Positions 1 through 8,821 of a DNA stretch of 64,000 nt are shown in pieces. The position numbers were made by a program, and so were the translations under genes. Source of the DNA: Tardiphaga sp. (GTDB lineage Bacteria > Pseudomonadota > Alphaproteobacteria > Rhizobiales > Xanthobacteraceae); assembly GCA_030147505.1 (NCBI GenBank), contig JASBVG010000044.1:124001-188000 (forward strand). The letters run 5' to 3'. Under the pieces are notes generated by a model, which saw only the letters and a list, made by a program, of their open reading frames with translations, searched no databases and was not told where the DNA came from. Every line of letters starts with the position of its first letter. Positions within the stretch are counted from its first letter, which is position 1.

Positions 1-2
1 GC

Positions 3-281
3 GTGATGAAGAATTCGGTCGCGCTGATCATCGCGGATAGCGGCATCGGCATCGCGCCGCATGCGCTCAAGCGCCTGGGCCGGCCATTCGAACAGGTGGA
101 AAGCCAGCTGACCAAGACCTATCACGGCTCGGGCCTCGGCCTGGCCATCGCCAAGTCGCTGACCGGCCTGCACGGCGGCGCGATGAAGCTGCGCTCCAAG
201 CCCGACGTCGGCACCGTCGTCTGCATTTCGCTGCCGCTGGAAGGTGAGCGCCGCGCGTTGCAGGTGTCCCGGGCAGCGTGA
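3..281 (+). CDS. Sensor histidine kinase, C-terminal fragment (5' end outside window)
   Basis: This is the end of a HATPase_c domain. It shows the G1 box (ADSGIGI), an F-box-like stretch (RLGRPFEQVE) and the G2 box (GSGLGLAIAKSL), followed by LHGG and a beta-strand ending in ISLPLE, the usual close of a histidine kinase ATPase domain. The reading frame is open to the left edge, so the sensor, dimerisation and N-box parts lie outside the window and the input signal cannot be inferred. The protein ends with a short basic tail of about 15 residues. The next gene on the same strand starts 177 bp downstream with its own ribosome binding site, so co-transcription is possible but not shown. The family call is secure; the individual identity is unknown. 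Confidence 0.85.
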   Translation: MMKNSVALIIADSGIGIAPHALKRLGRPFEQVESQLTKTYHGSGLGLAIAKSLTGLHGGAMKLRSKPDVGTVVCISLPLEGERRALQVSRAA

Positions 282-458
282 GCCCCGAAACGTCCCGGCG
301 CGTCGAATAGCCGCTTGGATGCGGCTCCCTATCGCTATACTCTAGATTGCATGCAGACCTCGCCTCTCTCCGGGAGCGCGGATGCCTGCGCGCGAAGAAC
401 CGGGAGCGATGCACGACATCGCCGCGACGACACAAACATAGTCCAGGGAGGACATTCG

Positions 459-1427
459 GTGAAGCTGAGCCACTTCGCACTGGCGCTGCTCGTGCTGGCA
501 TTGCCGGCGGCTGCGCCGGCACAGGACTATCCGGCAAAATCCGTGACCGTGATCGTGCCTTTCACGCCCGGCGGCGCGAGCGACACCACGGCGCGGATGA
601 CCACGCAGAAGATGCAGGAAACCTTCGGGCAGTCCTTCATCATCGAGAACAAGCCCGGCGCCAACGGCTCGATCGGCGCCACGCAACTCGCGCGCGCGAA
701 GCCGGACGGCTATACGCTGATGGTGGGCTCGATCGGCGTGATCGCGATCAATCCGGTGCTCTACAAAGACCCCGGCTATCACCCGCTGAAGGACTTTGAC
801 CTTCTCTCCGTTGCGGTCCGAAATCCCAATGTGCTGATCACCCGGCCTGATTTTCCGGCCAGTACGGTGCAGGAATTCACCGACTATCTGAAGAACAACC
901 CGGGCAAGGTCACCTTCGCCTCGTCAGGTGTCGGCTCGTCGGATCACCTCTCCGCCGTGCTGTTCTGGCAGAAGACCGGCACCACCGGCATCCATACGCC
1001 CTATAAAGGCGGTTCGCAGGCGCATACGGACCTGATCGGCAGCCATGTGGATGCCTCGTTTCAGAATCTCGGCGCCGTCGCCAACTATATTCGCGGGGGC
1101 AAGATGAAGCTGCTGGCCGTGACCAGCGACACCCGCTCGGCGTCCTTCCCGGACACGCCGACCCTGAAGGAACTCGGCGTCAGCGATCTCAACATCTATT
1201 CCTGGCAGGCCTTCGTCGCGCCAAAGGGGCTGCCAGCCGATGTGAAGGGCAAGCTGGAAAAGTCCATCACCGGCGCCCTCACCGCGCCCGACCTGAAGAA
1301 GAAGCTGAACGACAGCGGCTTCGAGGTGGTCGCGAATTCCGGCGCGGAGTTTCAGACCTTCCTGGAGACGGAGCTGGATCGCTGGAAAACGGTCGTCGAG
1401 ATTGGCAAGGTCAGGCCGGAGCAGTGA
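459..1427 (+). CDS. Tripartite tricarboxylate transporter substrate-binding protein (TctC/Bug family)
   Basis: This is a periplasmic solute-binding protein of 322 aa. Proteins of this family bind small carboxylates for TctA/TctB-type uptake or for sensing. I chose the GTG at 459 because AGGGAGG lies 7 nt upstream (445-451) and the product then starts with a signal peptide (VKLSHFALALLVLALPAAAPAQ), which is cut at about residue 22. The mature part shows the Bug signature: YPAKSVTVIVPFTPGGASDT, then ENKPGANGSIGA, KPDGYTL, and FASSGVGSSDH with the ligand-loop serines. No tctA or tctB membrane genes adjoin it, which is typical of the many orphan Bug proteins in this group. The ligand is unknown. 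A strong hairpin follows the stop codon. Confidence 0.93.
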   Translation: MKLSHFALALLVLALPAAAPAQDYPAKSVTVIVPFTPGGASDTTARMTTQKMQETFGQSFIIENKPGANGSIGATQLARAKPDGYTLMVGSIGVIAINPVLYKDPGYHPLKDFDLLSVAVRNPNVLITRPDFPASTVQEFTDYLKNNPGKVTFASSGVGSSDHLSAVLFWQKTGTTGIHTPYKGGSQAHTDLIGSHVDASFQNLGAVANYIRGGKMKLLAVTSDTRSASFPDTPTLKELGVSDLNIYSWQAFVAPKGLPADVKGKLEKSITGALTAPDLKKKLNDSGFEVVANSGAEFQTFLETELDRWKTVVEIGKVRPEQ

Positions 1428-1443
1428 GATCCGCCGGTAGAAA

Positions 1444-1470
1444 GATCGCCGCGACGATGTCGCGGCGATC
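1444..1470. terminator. Hairpin between convergent tctC-like gene and glnE
   Basis: A perfect 12-bp stem (GATCGCCGCGAC, 1444-1455) and its complement (1459-1470) close a three-base GAT loop. It lies between two convergent genes, so it can serve as a bidirectional terminator. No T-tract follows on either strand, so factor-independent function is an inference from position and stem strength. Confidence 0.6.
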
Positions 1471-1478
1471 GGCGATGA

Positions 1479-4445
1479 TCAATCCGCACCACCGACAATC
1501 TGGCGGAACACCTGCCGTACATCCTGCTGGATATCGCGGACGCGCGCTTCCAGCGACGAGAAGTCCGGCTCGTTGCTGACACGCGCCAGCAAACGCAGCA
1601 GATCGGCGCCGGCGGTCTCCGGCTTGAAGCCGTCGCTGACGCACAGCCGCAGGATCTGTGTGAGATCGTTGAACAGCCGCGCGGCGCGGCGCAACACATC
1701 GAAATGCTCGGTTTGCAGCACGCCGAGCCTCGCTGCATTCTCCAGCACCTGCTGCGTGTTCACGCTCAGGATGGCAGGTTTCTCCGCGGCATGAACGAGT
1801 TGCAGATATTGCGCGATGAATTCGATATCGACCACGCCGCCAGCGGCATATTTGATGTCCCAGATATCGTTCTCGCCTTTCTCTTCGGCGATCGCCTGAC
1901 GCATCTCGGCAACGTCATTGGCGATGATCCCATGCTCGCGCGGGCGGATGAGGACGTCGCGAATGGCGGCTTCGACCCTGTCGCGGAAGGCCGGCGACGC
2001 CGAAATGACGCGCGCACGCGTCAGCGCCATATGCTCCCAGGTCCAGGCTTCCGTCTGTTGATATTCGGAGAAGGAATCGATGCGCGACGCCAGCGGCCCC
2101 GATCGTCCCGATGGCCGCAGCCGCATATCCACTTCGTACAGCACACCGTAATTGGTGCGCGTGGTGAAGGCGCTGATCAGCCGCTGCGTCAGCCGCGCGA
2201 AATATTGCGCACCATGCAGCGAGCGCGCGCCATCGGAATCCGGCGCGTCGTGGTCGAAGTCATAGATCAGGATCAGATCGAGATCGGACGACGCCGTCAT
2301 CTCGCGGCTGCCGAGCCGGCCCATCGCGATGATCGCCGTTTCCTGATCCTTGACGCGGCCGTGTTGCTCGACGAACTGACCGAGGACGAGGCCATGCAGG
2401 GTCTGCGCGATGCCCTCGGCGACATCCGCGAAAGCCGTGCTCGCCTGCGGAGCGGTCACGGTGCCCGAAAGGATACGCGTGCCGATCAGGAACAGGCTCT
2501 CCTGCCCGAACAGGCGCAACCGATCGAGAAACTCTTCATAGGAGTTGGCGTCTTCGAGCGTGGCGGCGAGACGCAGGGACAGTTCGCGGCGATCCGGCAT
2601 GGCGCCGAAGAAACGCGGATCGATCAGGCCATCGACGAGCTGCGGCTGACGCGCGAGCATATCGGCGAGCCGCGGCGCAGCGCCGAGCACCAGCGCGACA
2701 AGTGCCACCAGATCGCGGTTCTGGCTCAGCAGTGAAATCAGCCGCCCGCCGCGTTGCAGGGCGTGCAGGAAGCGGTCGAAGGCAATCACGGCGCTATCGG
2801 GCTCTTCCGCATCGGCCAGCCCGACGATCAGCAGCGGCACGAAATCGAGAAAAGCCTGTCGCGTGCTTTCGACCCGCAGCGCGCGATACTCGTCGTCCAT
2901 CATCCAGTGCTGCACGGTCTGCGCCACCATCGCCGGCTTGCGGAAGCCGAGCTTGGCGAGATGTTCGAGCAGGCGCTGATCGGAGGCTCCGGCCTTGTAA
3001 TCGACGGCCGGCAGATGAGTGTCGTCGGTGGCATCGCCCTCGAACAACCGGCTGTAGTGTCCCTGCACGCAGTTGAGATGCGTCAGGAGATCGCGCGCAA
3101 AAGTCTCGCGGCTGGCATAACCGAAGAAGCGCGCGAACCGCTCGACGGCTTCCACCTCCTCCGGCAGGGCATGGGTCTGCTCATCGGCGATCATCTGCAG
3201 CCGGTGTTCGACCCGCCGCAGGAATTCGTAGGCAAGCGTCAGTTCGTCGCGAACCTCGCTTGTGATCCAGTTGCTCGCGGCGAGAATGCCCAGCGCCTCC
3301 AGCGTCGGCCGCACACGCAATTCCGGATGGCGGCCGCCGGCAATCAGTTGCTGGGTTTGCGCGAAAAACTCGATCTCGCGGATGCCACCGCGCCCGACCT
3401 TGACGTTATGACCCTCGACCGAAATCTCGCTCTGGCCGCGATAGGTCTGCATCTGTCGCTTCATGTCATGGACATCGGCCAGCGCCGCGAAGTCGAGATG
3501 CTTGCGCCAGACGAATGGCGCGATGTCCGCCAGCATGCGCTCGCCGGCCTTGGGATCGCCTGCGCAGGGCAGCGCCTTGATCATCGCGGCGCGCTCCCAG
3601 GTGCGGCCCTCGCGCTCGTAGTAATACAGTGCGGACGCCGTCGACACGGCCACCGGCGTCGACGCCGGATCCGGCCGCAGCCGCAGATCGACGCGGAACA
3701 CATAGCCATCGCCGGTGCGCTGCTGCAGCAACCGCGACATGCCCTGCGCGACACGCACGAAGAACGTATTCGGCTCGATATCCTCGGGCAGCGAATGCGC
3801 TTCGAGATCGAAGAACACAATCAGATCAATATCGCTGGAATAATTCAGCTCGCCCGCGCCCATCTTGCCCATGGCAAAGACGATCAGGCCGCTGCCCTCT
3901 TCGGGCGCCGCCGGATTCGGCGGCAGGATACGTCCGCGTCCGGCTTCCTGGGTCAGCAGATAGCGGATCGCCGTCTGCACCGAGACGATCGCAAGATCGG
4001 TCAACGCGCGCGTCACGCGCATCACCGGCCATACGCCGCCAATATCGCACAGCGCGATCATCAGCGCCGCCTCGGACTTCATCCGCCGCAGGGCGATCAT
4101 CACATCGGCTTCGCCGGAGGCCTCGCCGACCAGCACGCCGGCGTGCGCGATGAGATCGGGCAGCGCCTTGTCGGGATCGACGGTCAGCACGCGCAACGCA
4201 CGTGCGGCATCGGCGCGGATCAGATCGAACAGATAGGGAGACGCTTCGGCAATCCCGAACAGGATCGCGCGGGCATAGGGATATTGATCGACGATGGCCT
4301 GCAATGCGCTGGCCTGGTCGGGCGCTATATCCGTGAGCCAGTCGGCGAAACGGCGTTCGGCCTCACGAGGCTCGAACAGTTCCGGTCCGCTCACGAACTG
4401 CGCGGCCAGCATCGGCTGGCCCTCGCCTGCAGTGGCTGAAGTCAT
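1479..4445 (-). CDS. glnE: Bifunctional glutamine synthetase adenylyltransferase/deadenylyltransferase
   Basis: A protein of 988 aa, the normal length for GlnE, which attaches AMP to glutamine synthetase or removes it in response to PII and glutamine. Two nucleotidyltransferase domains are visible. The N-terminal (deadenylylating) one has GKMGAGELNYSSDIDLIVFFD at about residues 193-213. The C-terminal (adenylylating) one has GRLGSREMTASSDLDLILIYD in the second half. Each is followed by an R-x-D-x-R-LRP strand (FRVDLRLRPDP and YEVDMRLRPSG) and by GGxxDIEF helices (GRGGIREIEFF and AAGGVVDIEFI). The start codon overlaps the stop of the upstream histidine kinase gene by 4 nt, so the two are translationally coupled in a degP/regulator/kinase/glnE block. 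I am very sure of the identity. Confidence 0.97.
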   Translation of the reverse strand: MTSATAGEGQPMLAAQFVSGPELFEPREAERRFADWLTDIAPDQASALQAIVDQYPYARAILFGIAEASPYLFDLIRADAARALRVLTVDPDKALPDLIAHAGVLVGEASGEADVMIALRRMKSEAALMIALCDIGGVWPVMRVTRALTDLAIVSVQTAIRYLLTQEAGRGRILPPNPAAPEEGSGLIVFAMGKMGAGELNYSSDIDLIVFFDLEAHSLPEDIEPNTFFVRVAQGMSRLLQQRTGDGYVFRVDLRLRPDPASTPVAVSTASALYYYEREGRTWERAAMIKALPCAGDPKAGERMLADIAPFVWRKHLDFAALADVHDMKRQMQTYRGQSEISVEGHNVKVGRGGIREIEFFAQTQQLIAGGRHPELRVRPTLEALGILAASNWITSEVRDELTLAYEFLRRVEHRLQMIADEQTHALPEEVEAVERFARFFGYASRETFARDLLTHLNCVQGHYSRLFEGDATDDTHLPAVDYKAGASDQRLLEHLAKLGFRKPAMVAQTVQHWMMDDEYRALRVESTRQAFLDFVPLLIVGLADAEEPDSAVIAFDRFLHALQRGGRLISLLSQNRDLVALVALVLGAAPRLADMLARQPQLVDGLIDPRFFGAMPDRRELSLRLAATLEDANSYEEFLDRLRLFGQESLFLIGTRILSGTVTAPQASTAFADVAEGIAQTLHGLVLGQFVEQHGRVKDQETAIIAMGRLGSREMTASSDLDLILIYDFDHDAPDSDGARSLHGAQYFARLTQRLISAFTTRTNYGVLYEVDMRLRPSGRSGPLASRIDSFSEYQQTEAWTWEHMALTRARVISASPAFRDRVEAAIRDVLIRPREHGIIANDVAEMRQAIAEEKGENDIWDIKYAAGGVVDIEFIAQYLQLVHAAEKPAILSVNTQQVLENAARLGVLQTEHFDVLRRAARLFNDLTQILRLCVSDGFKPETAGADLLRLLARVSNEPDFSSLEARVRDIQQDVRQVFRQIVGGAD

Positions 4446-5881
4446 GCCGACTTCTGTTGCACATTCGCGCTTTGCCCCGCAAGGGCCTCGCCCGTTGCTG
4501 CCGGTAATACCAGTGTCACACGCAATCCCGGATGGTTGTCGTCGAGTCGCAACTCGCCGCCATGCAGCGTGGCAACCGCTGACGCGAGGCTGAGCCCGAG
4601 ACCCGAACCCGGCAGTGTCCGGCTGGCCTCCAGCCTTACAAAGCGCTGCACCGCGTGTTTGCGATCGGCTTCCGGAATGCCCGGACCGCGATCGGCAACG
4701 CTCAGCAACACCTGATCGCCCTCGCGGCGTGCCTGAATCAAGATCTCTGGCATCTCAGCAGCATCGGCTGTCGCAGGCTTGCCATATTTGATGGCGTTCT
4801 CCACGAGATTGGCCAGCGCCTGGCTGATCAGTTCGCGATTGCCGTGCAGCGGCGCCAGCGACGTTTCGACCTTGAGAACAAGATCGGCATCTTCCGCGAG
4901 CGGTTCATAAAGTTCGTGAATGCCGACCGCCACCTCAGCCGCATCGAACAAGGTCATGTTGTCGCGTGCCTGTCCGGATTCGGCGCGCGCGATCATCAGC
5001 AGCGCATTGAAGGTGCGGATCAGGCCATCGGATTCATCGATCGTGCTCTCCAGCGCGGCCCGATAATCCGCCTCGTTGCTGGAGCGTGCCAGCGCCTCCT
5101 CGGCCCGGTTGCGCAGCCGCGTCAGCGGCGTCTTGAGATCGTGGGCAATGTTGTCGGAGACTTCCTTGAGGCCGGTCATCAACGCCTCGATGCGCTCCAG
5201 CATCGTGTTGAGATTTTCCGCCAGACGGTCGAGTTCGTCGCCGCTGCGGCCTACCGGCAGCCTGCCCGAGAGATCGCCGGCCATGATGCGCTGGGTGGTG
5301 CCGGTGATCGCATCGATCTTGCGAAGCACGCGGCGTGACACGAAAATGCCGCCGCCAAGGCCGAGTACGACGACGATCAGCACCGACCATTTGGCGGCAT
5401 CGCCGACAATGTCGAACAGCCGTCGCCGTTCCTCGAGATCATGACCGATCAGCAACCGGAAGCCGCTGGACAAAGCCTCGACTTTCACCAGCGCGCGGTG
5501 ATTGGACGAGTCGGGATCGTCGAGCCGGCGATATGGCGTCTCCGACCACCCTGTCTTTTCCAACACCCCTGGCGCTAGCGAGGAAACATTGCCCGCCACA
5601 GCCTGCCCGGCCGGCGTGGTGATGAGATAGAGATTGGCACCCGGCCGCAGCGCACGGTTTTCGATGGCGAAGACGATGCCGCGCAGGCCTCGCTTGGTGT
5701 AGAGTTCGCTAAGCTCGCTCATCTCACCATTCACTGTGGTGGTGATCTGGTCGTTGATCAGCCGGTTCGTATTCCAGGCGAAATAGCCGAGCAACGCCGC
5801 CGCGAAGAACGCAAACAGCAGCAGATAGACTAGCGTCAGCCGGAATGCGGTGGTGCGGAAGAGTTTGCCGAGGGCGGTCAC
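4442..5881 (-). CDS. Transmembrane sensor histidine kinase (HAMP, HisKA, HATPase)
   Basis: A 479-aa inner-membrane kinase. TM1 lies near residues 10-32 (FRLTLVYLLLFAFFAAALLG). A periplasmic sensor region of about 125 residues follows, then TM2 (WSVLIVVVLGLGGGIFVSRR) and a HAMP linker. The HisKA box is IAHDLKTPLTRLRNR, with the phospho-accepting His. The ATPase has an N box (LANLVENAIKYG), a G1 box (DRGPGIPEADR) and a G2 box (GSGLGLSLASA). The partner regulator gene ends 43 bp upstream and glnE overlaps downstream. Linkage to glnE and degP is a recurrent Rhizobiales arrangement. The signal is unknown; the neighbouring degP makes envelope stress a reasonable guess. Confidence 0.93.
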   Translation of the reverse strand: MTALGKLFRTTAFRLTLVYLLLFAFFAAALLGYFAWNTNRLINDQITTTVNGEMSELSELYTKRGLRGIVFAIENRALRPGANLYLITTPAGQAVAGNVSSLAPGVLEKTGWSETPYRRLDDPDSSNHRALVKVEALSSGFRLLIGHDLEERRRLFDIVGDAAKWSVLIVVVLGLGGGIFVSRRVLRKIDAITGTTQRIMAGDLSGRLPVGRSGDELDRLAENLNTMLERIEALMTGLKEVSDNIAHDLKTPLTRLRNRAEEALARSSNEADYRAALESTIDESDGLIRTFNALLMIARAESGQARDNMTLFDAAEVAVGIHELYEPLAEDADLVLKVETSLAPLHGNRELISQALANLVENAIKYGKPATADAAEMPEILIQARREGDQVLLSVADRGPGIPEADRKHAVQRFVRLEASRTLPGSGLGLSLASAVATLHGGELRLDDNHPGLRVTLVLPAATGEALAGQSANVQQKSA

Positions 5882-5924
5882 GGATTGTCTCGATAGAGCG
5901 CGGGACGGCCGCCCGGATGAGCGA

Positions 5925-6605
5925 TCATTTCACCCCGTCGCGCACCATGTAGCCGGCGCCTCGGATGGTGTGCAGCAGCGGCCGCTCGAAGCCCTTGTCG
6001 ATCTTCGCGCGCAGCCGCGAAATATGGACATCGATCACATTGGTCTGCGGATCGAAATGATAGTCCCAAACATTCTCCAGCAGCATGGTGCGAGTCACCA
6101 CCTGCCCGGCATGCTTCATCAGATATTCGAGCAGGCGAAATTCACGCGGCTGCAGGATCAGCTCCTGGCCACCGCGAGTGACGCCATGGGACAACCGGTC
6201 GAGTTCGAGATCGCCGACACGATAGGTCGTCTCCTCCGCCGGGCCGCCCTGGCGGCGCGACAATACTTCGACGCGCGCAAGCAGTTCTGCGAATGAATAG
6301 GGCTTCGGCAGATAGTCGTCGCCGCCGGCGCGCAGGCCCTTGATGCGGTCGTCGACCTGGCCGAGCGCCGAGAGGATCAATGCCGGCGTCCGGTTGCCCT
6401 TCGCGCGCAATGCTCCGATGACGGACAGGCCGTCACGCTTCGGCAGCATGCGATCGACGACGAGCACGTCGTAGTCGCCGCTATCGGCGAGCGCAAAGCC
6501 TTCCTCGCCATCGGCAGCGTGATCGGCAACATGGCCAACCTCGCGAAACGCCTTGACCAGATAGTCGGCGGATTCGCGGTCGTCTTCGATGATGAGCAGA
6601 CGCAT
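5925..6605 (-). CDS. OmpR/PhoB-family response regulator, partner of the downstream kinase
   Basis: With the start at MRLLIIEDD the product is 226 aa, the usual size for the family. The receiver domain shows the acidic pair (IEDDRES), the phospho-acceptor Asp in DVLVVDRMLPKRDG, the Thr/Ser region (ALILSALG) and the conserved Lys in YLPKPYSFAELLARV. The C-terminal winged helix ends RLRAKIDKGFERPLLHTIRGAGYMV, the OmpR DNA-recognition and wing sequence. The frame stays open upstream to a TTG at 6689 and an ATG at 6665; neither has a clear Shine-Dalgarno, nor does 6605, so the start was chosen on family length. It forms a two-component pair with the kinase 43 bp downstream. Confidence 0.9.
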   Translation of the reverse strand: MRLLIIEDDRESADYLVKAFREVGHVADHAADGEEGFALADSGDYDVLVVDRMLPKRDGLSVIGALRAKGNRTPALILSALGQVDDRIKGLRAGGDDYLPKPYSFAELLARVEVLSRRQGGPAEETTYRVGDLELDRLSHGVTRGGQELILQPREFRLLEYLMKHAGQVVTRTMLLENVWDYHFDPQTNVIDVHISRLRAKIDKGFERPLLHTIRGAGYMVRDGVK

Positions 6606-6720
6606 TTCGGGAACGGCTCTGGACGGGGCAGCTTCGCTGCGGATCGGTTGAGTCTCTGTCACCATGGCGTGCACTGCGCTCTCATGCAAGGCGGCGGATC
6701 GTCCGCGCCTTTGAGGGGGA

Positions 6721-6753
6721 TGGGCGGTGAAGCTGGGGGAACTTCACCGCCCA
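6721..6753. terminator. Hairpin between degP and the response regulator gene
   Basis: A perfect 12-bp stem (TGGGCGGTGAAG, 6721-6732, with its complement at 6742-6753) and a 9-nt loop. It lies downstream of degP and upstream of the regulator gene, both on the minus strand. It may terminate or attenuate degP readthrough. No U-run is present. Confidence 0.5.
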
Positions 6754-6798
6754 TGTGCCTTCCGACGGAAAGGGGCACATCCGAGGGAAGGAAACAGC

Positions 6799-6823
6799 GG
6801 GAGCGAGCTATTCACTCGCTCCC
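6799..6823. repeat. Short perfect inverted repeat (9-bp arms)
   Basis: GGGAGCGAG (6799-6807) pairs with CTCGCTCCC (6815-6823) across a 7-nt loop. It is the second of three stem-loops in the 335-bp degP/regulator gap, so transcripts leaving degP meet three hairpins in a row. Confidence 0.5.
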
Positions 6824-6877
6824 TGGAAAGCACCGTCAGCGGGGGCGACTATGCCGGCGATACCTTCCGTCTCGACA

Positions 6878-6922
6878 GCATGATCCCGAAAAGTGAGTAC
6901 CGGTTTTCGGATCGGATCATGC
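6878..6922. repeat. Rhizobiales intergenic palindromic repeat (GCATGATCC...GGATCATGC)
   Basis: A 45-bp element with 9-bp ends GCATGATCC and GGATCATGC, inner arms CGAAAA / TTTTCG, and a central GTACCGG. From memory this matches a dispersed palindromic repeat very common between genes in Bradyrhizobium and relatives. It begins 18 bp past the degP stop and could also act as a 3' mRNA stabiliser or terminator for degP. Confidence 0.75.
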
Positions 6923-6940
6923 TCAACTCAAAAATCGTTC

Positions 6941-8524
6941 TCAGCCCTTGGCGAGCGGGACCGCAACGAACTTGGAGGAGCCGCCCGAGCGAACCCGGAT
7001 CAGCACGCTGTTCTTCTTGTCGTTATGCGCGGCGACGATGGCCTCGCGTACCTCGCCCGGCGTCGCGACGCTCTTGCCGGCGACTTCGAGAATGACGTCG
7101 CCTTCCTTGAAGCCACGTTCCGCCGCCGCGCTCTTCGGGTCGACGCCGGTGACGACGACGCCTTCCTTGCCGGCGCCGGCGACACTGCTCGCCGGCGAGA
7201 CCGTCAGGCCAAGCTTCGGCACATCGGCGCCGCGCGACGACGACCCCTTGTCACCGTCGAAGTCGGCCTTGGCTTCCTGCACGCTTGGCATCGTGCCCAG
7301 CGTCATGGACAGCACCTTGTCCTCGCCCTTCGAGAGCACGTTGAGCTTCACCGTGTTGCCCGGCGCGAAGCCGCCGATGGTGCGGGCGAGTTCGCGGGCA
7401 TCCTTCACGGGCGTGCCGTTCACCTGGGTGATGACGTCGCCCGACTTGATGCCGGCCTTGGCTGCCGGGCCATCCGCCTGCGGTTCGGCGACGAGCGCGC
7501 CTTCCGCCTTCTTGAGGCCGAGGCTGTCGGCGATATCCTGGGTCACCGGCTGAATCTGCACGCCGATCCAGCCGCGAGAGACCGAGCCCTTGTCCTTGAG
7601 CTGCGCCACCACCGTCTTCACGGTCGAGGCCGGGATCGAGAAGGCGATACCGACGCTGCCGCCCGAGGGCGAATAGATCGCGGTGTTAACGCCCATCACC
7701 TCACCCGACACGTCGAACGCCGGACCGCCCGAATTGCCCTTGTTCACGGGCGCATCGATCTGGATGAAATCGTCATAGGGACCGTTGCCGATGTCGCGGC
7801 CCGAGGCCGAGACGATGCCGGCGGTCACGGTGCCGCCGAGGCCGAACGGATTGCCGACCGCCAGCACCCAGTCGCCGATGCGGGGCTTGCCGTCGGCGAG
7901 CTTGGCGAACGGGAAGTCAGTGCGGCCCTCGACCTTGATCAGGGCGAGGTCGGTGCGCGGATCGGTGCCGATCACCTTGGCCGAATAGGTCTTGCCGTCA
8001 TCGGTGGAGACCTCGACCTTGTCGGCGCCATCGACCACATGATTGTTGGTCACGGCATAACCGTCAGCCGAGATGAAGAAGCCCGAGCCCTGGCCCGAGA
8101 TCGGACCACGGCCGCCACGCGGGCCGGGACGCATGCCCGGCGGCATGCCGTTCTCGCCAAAGCGCTTGAAGAAGCGCTCCATCGGCGAGCCCGGCTGGAA
8201 CGGCGAGTCGTTGTTGTCGTCGTCCTTCGACGCAACCTTCTCCTTGATATTGACCTTGACGGAGATCACAGACGGCTTTACGCGCTCGACGATGTCGGCA
8301 AAGCCGACAGGCTGGGCGGCCTGCGCCTTGACCTGCTTGTCGACCTGCGCATGGGCAGCTGTGGTGAAATTGATGCCGTCATGCGACGGCGAGATGCCAT
8401 AGGCGGCGACGCCGAGACCGGCGACGACGGAGGCCATCAGCGCAAATTTGCGCATGGACAGCACCGAGCGGCGGGGCGCCTTGTAGGACGGCAGGTCAGA
8501 GAAATCGGTGGGGCGGTCGGACAT
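6941..8524 (-). CDS. degP: Periplasmic serine endoprotease DegP/HtrA (Do family)
   Basis: A 527-aa Do-type protease that degrades or refolds damaged envelope proteins. It has a cytoplasmic N-tail, a hydrophobic segment near residues 26-44 acting as signal or anchor, and a trypsin-like domain with catalytic His162 (TNNHVVDGAD), Asp192 (PRTDLALIKV) and Ser265 (NKGNSGGPAFD). Two PDZ domains follow: the first begins near GWIGVQIQPV and contains AAKAGIKSGDVITQVNG; the second contains AAERGFKEGDVILEVAGK. The start has GGAG 6 nt upstream. Its neighbours are a two-component system and glnE on the same strand, separated by three hairpins, so degP probably has its own promoter. The identity is firm. 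Confidence 0.96.
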   Translation of the reverse strand: MSDRPTDFSDLPSYKAPRRSVLSMRKFALMASVVAGLGVAAYGISPSHDGINFTTAAHAQVDKQVKAQAAQPVGFADIVERVKPSVISVKVNIKEKVASKDDDNNDSPFQPGSPMERFFKRFGENGMPPGMRPGPRGGRGPISGQGSGFFISADGYAVTNNHVVDGADKVEVSTDDGKTYSAKVIGTDPRTDLALIKVEGRTDFPFAKLADGKPRIGDWVLAVGNPFGLGGTVTAGIVSASGRDIGNGPYDDFIQIDAPVNKGNSGGPAFDVSGEVMGVNTAIYSPSGGSVGIAFSIPASTVKTVVAQLKDKGSVSRGWIGVQIQPVTQDIADSLGLKKAEGALVAEPQADGPAAKAGIKSGDVITQVNGTPVKDARELARTIGGFAPGNTVKLNVLSKGEDKVLSMTLGTMPSVQEAKADFDGDKGSSSRGADVPKLGLTVSPASSVAGAGKEGVVVTGVDPKSAAAERGFKEGDVILEVAGKSVATPGEVREAIVAAHNDKKNSVLIRVRSGGSSKFVAVPLAKG

Positions 8525-8821
8525 CAGAATCTCCAGAACGACGGCGCGGGGGGCAAGGCGCCTTGCGTGATCTGAGGATGGCGAACCGAACCTTACCGCG
8601 CGCTGGCAGGAGAATTAAGGTTTTGTAATTTGGCGGGGAATGGTGCGGCGGGATGCCCGATCGGGGCGTCCTCGCGAAAACACCTCGGAAGGAGATCGAA
8701 ATGCCTCGAATCGCCGCGAAATTGCTGCGATTCATTCGCCCGGCGGCCCGTCGTCATCTTGCCGCCCTGCCCATTCCATAGGACTCTTAACGATCAGCCA
8801 TCCGAAGGACACGGGATCAGC
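8525..8821. other. Divergent intergenic region, degP / araC-like regulator
   Basis: This stretch of 297 bp should hold the promoters for degP (leftward) and for the AraC-type regulator (rightward). I see an AT-rich patch (TTAAGGTTTTGTAATTT, about 8616-8632) but no box pair I would assign to a named sigma factor. Short open frames crossing it look non-coding. Confidence 0.4.

Noticed and set aside
1704..2735. 343-aa open frame antisense to glnE
   Set aside because: Lies wholly inside glnE, shows no motif and has an Arg/Gln-rich composition.
2754..4439. 561-aa open frame antisense to glnE
   Set aside because: Shadow frame: high GC gives long antisense openings; the composition is His/Arg/Gln-rich without any domain, and glnE on the other strand is certain.
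6893..8575. 560-aa open frame antisense to degP
   Set aside because: Almost exactly mirrors degP; Arg/Asp/His-rich and with no recognisable fold.
8496..8735. 79-aa open frame overlapping the degP start
   Set aside because: Overlaps the degP start on the same strand in another frame; composition is not protein-like.
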